64,000 bases of DNA from Acidobacteriota bacterium (GTDB lineage Bacteria > Acidobacteriota > Blastocatellia > Pyrinomonadales > Pyrinomonadaceae): positions 868,001 through 932,000 of the forward strand of contig QQUY01000001.1 in assembly GCA_003385635.1 (NCBI GenBank). The letters are read 5' to 3'. This document shows positions 62,746 to 64,000 of this stretch, piece after piece. Each line of letters opens with the position of its first letter. Within the stretch, counting starts at the first letter, position 1. The notes under the pieces are model-generated. The model worked only from the letters and a program-made list of their open reading frames with translations, was not told the DNA's origin and made no database searches. Made by a program: the position numbers and the translations under genes.

Positions 62746-64000
62746 ATGAGCGACGAAAGTTCAAAGCCGAAGCGCAGGAGGAAGCCTCCCTGGATACTGG
62801 GCGGCGTGGTCGTTTTGCTTCTCACGCTGCTGGTCCTGCTTCAGTCTTCGAACCTCTGGAAGACTTTTACGGTCACTTCGGCTAGCGACACGGTGCTTTT
62901 GTACGCGCTTTCTTCTCTGAACTTTGTCGCCTTCTTCATTCTCGGATTTATCCTTATCCGCAGCCTCCTCAAGCTGCGCCAGGAACGAAAAGCGCTTCAG
63001 CTAGGATCAAAACTGAAGACTCGCCTGCTTATCTACTTCTTTGCGATCAGCCTTCTTCCCCTTATCGCGATGGCCGGATTTTCGTATTTGTTTATGAATC
63101 GCGCCCTCGAACGCTGGTTCTCGCAGATGCCTGAGAACGTAGTGCGTGCGGAAGGGAAGGTGCAGGAGTTTGTCGCAGAATCTGAGAAAAAGAGACTGAC
63201 CGAAACGGTCAACATGCTTGCTGAATCCATAGGCAACCGGGATACGACCAATGACGAACTCGAGTCCCTGTTAAAGGCCGGCGACCTGGCGAGGATCGAG
63301 ATCCTTTCTCAGGAGGGGGTTGTGATCGCCGAGTCGCAGGCCAATGCGGCCGAGACGGAATCAATGAACGAGGTGGTTCGGCTGGTCAGGGCAGGTAACT
63401 TCGAGGCGGAAGAACTTTCTGACGGTCGGGGCTATGACGCCGCCATCTCGGACCTGTCCGGGGGAAGAAAGCTTGTTATCGTTCCATCAGCCTTCGAAAG
63501 GGCTGAAGCAGTGGACGCATACCAGGAATCCCTGCGGCAATTCGACCTGCTAAAATCCCAGCAGATCAGTGTTCGGCAGATCGGTATCACGACACTTGGC
63601 CTTCTTACTTTCCTTTTGATCTTTGCTTCTTCCTGGATGGCCTTTTATGTTGCTCGCGGGCTGACGAGGCCGATCCGTGCGCTTGCCGAAGGCGCCGGAG
63701 AGATCGCCCGTGGGAATCTCTCGCACCGCGTCGATGTGCTCGCCGAAGATGAACTCGAGCTTCTTGTAAAAGCATTCAACGGCATGTCAGCCGAGCTTGA
63801 GGGAAACTCCAACGAATTGAGAGAGAGAAGACGATATATCGAAACGGTCCTGCAGTCGCTTTCGACGGGTGTTATATCGTTCGACGGGTCCAACAAGGTC
63901 ACGACGATCAATAAAGCCGCGATTCAGATGTTGCGGCTTGAGGACGCAGACTTCCGCGGTCTGGGGCTTGACGAACTTGTAAACCGGCACAACCGGGAAA
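62746..64000 (+). CDS. NtrY-like sensor histidine kinase, 3'-truncated
   Basis: The frame is open from the ATG at 62746 (after GAGGCGGA) to the window end. N-terminal membrane helices (WILGGVVVLLLTLLVLL, FVAFFILGFILI and LIYFFAISLLPLIAM) lead to an extracytoplasmic sensor segment. A further helix (about 285-308) precedes a HAMP domain (RGLTRPIRALAEGAGEIARG). A PAS domain begins RRRYIETVLQSLSTGVISFD. This order is NtrY. The histidine kinase core is beyond the edge. Confidence 0.85.
   Translation, partial: MSDESSKPKRRRKPPWILGGVVVLLLTLLVLLQSSNLWKTFTVTSASDTVLLYALSSLNFVAFFILGFILIRSLLKLRQERKALQLGSKLKTRLLIYFFAISLLPLIAMAGFSYLFMNRALERWFSQMPENVVRAEGKVQEFVAESEKKRLTETVNMLAESIGNRDTTNDELESLLKAGDLARIEILSQEGVVIAESQANAAETESMNEVVRLVRAGNFEAEELSDGRGYDAAISDLSGGRKLVIVPSAFERAEAVDAYQESLRQFDLLKSQQISVRQIGITTLGLLTFLLIFASSWMAFYVARGLTRPIRALAEGAGEIARGNLSHRVDVLAEDELELLVKAFNGMSAELEGNSNELRERRRYIETVLQSLSTGVISFDGSNKVTTINKAAIQMLRLEDADFRGLGLDELVNRHNRE

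Overview
The window reads as a chromosomal segment of an Acidobacteriota member, probably class Blastocatellia. The phylum call rests on the acidobacterial-type VWA protein at 15158-16159, two long serine/threonine protein kinases, an NtrY-type kinase and the overall gene mix; the class is an inference from similar gene sets and not proven. The backbone is visibly GC-richer than the first 10 kb.

1-10.6 kb is an accessory island. It holds a 5'-truncated RepA-like ATPase, a tyrosine recombinase, an XRE regulator, a YaaC-like protein, an unrecognised 330-residue protein, a zinc-ribbon membrane protein, an excisionase-like HTH protein and a complete-looking type II restriction-modification set (controller, endonuclease, convergent methyltransferase). 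AT-rich spacers carry palindromes and phased repeats. A tRNA-Arg(ACG) gene with its own promoter and terminator stands at the right edge.

10.7-31 kb is mixed backbone. It has a zinc-ribbon / degenerate M48 peptidase / acidic repeat operon, the VWA protein, two kinases with a TPR protein and a DNA glycosylase between them, PlsC, a PilZ protein, gyrA, a secreted pectate-lyase-fold protein and ruvAB.

31.4-38.9 kb starts with rex, whose promoter carries a near-perfect Rex operator. A compact bacterial microcompartment (BMC) locus follows: a class II aldolase, one hexameric shell protein, three pentameric shell proteins, a DUF2059 secreted protein and a Cys-rich protein. Then come lemA, a nucleotidyltransferase, a TPM protein and a ZIP transporter on the other strand.

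39-54.3 kb is a division and cell-wall cluster: rsmH, ftsL, ftsI, murF, mraY, murD, ftsW, murG, murC, ftsQ, ftsA, ftsZ. It lacks mraZ, murE, murB and ddl. 54.3-64 kb has pdxA, two receiver-domain proteins, valS-nadC, a CPBP protease and an NtrY-like kinase cut by the window end.

The most striking unexplained signal is a family of degenerate 7-bp tandem arrays (core roughly NNTGARC or its complement). They are confined to backbone spacers and often begin within a few bases of a stop codon. They come with short palindromes, a 62-bp tandem repeat, a dispersed 130-bp repeat, and a 31-bp repeat whose inverted copy encodes the C-terminus and stop codon of the CPBP protease gene.
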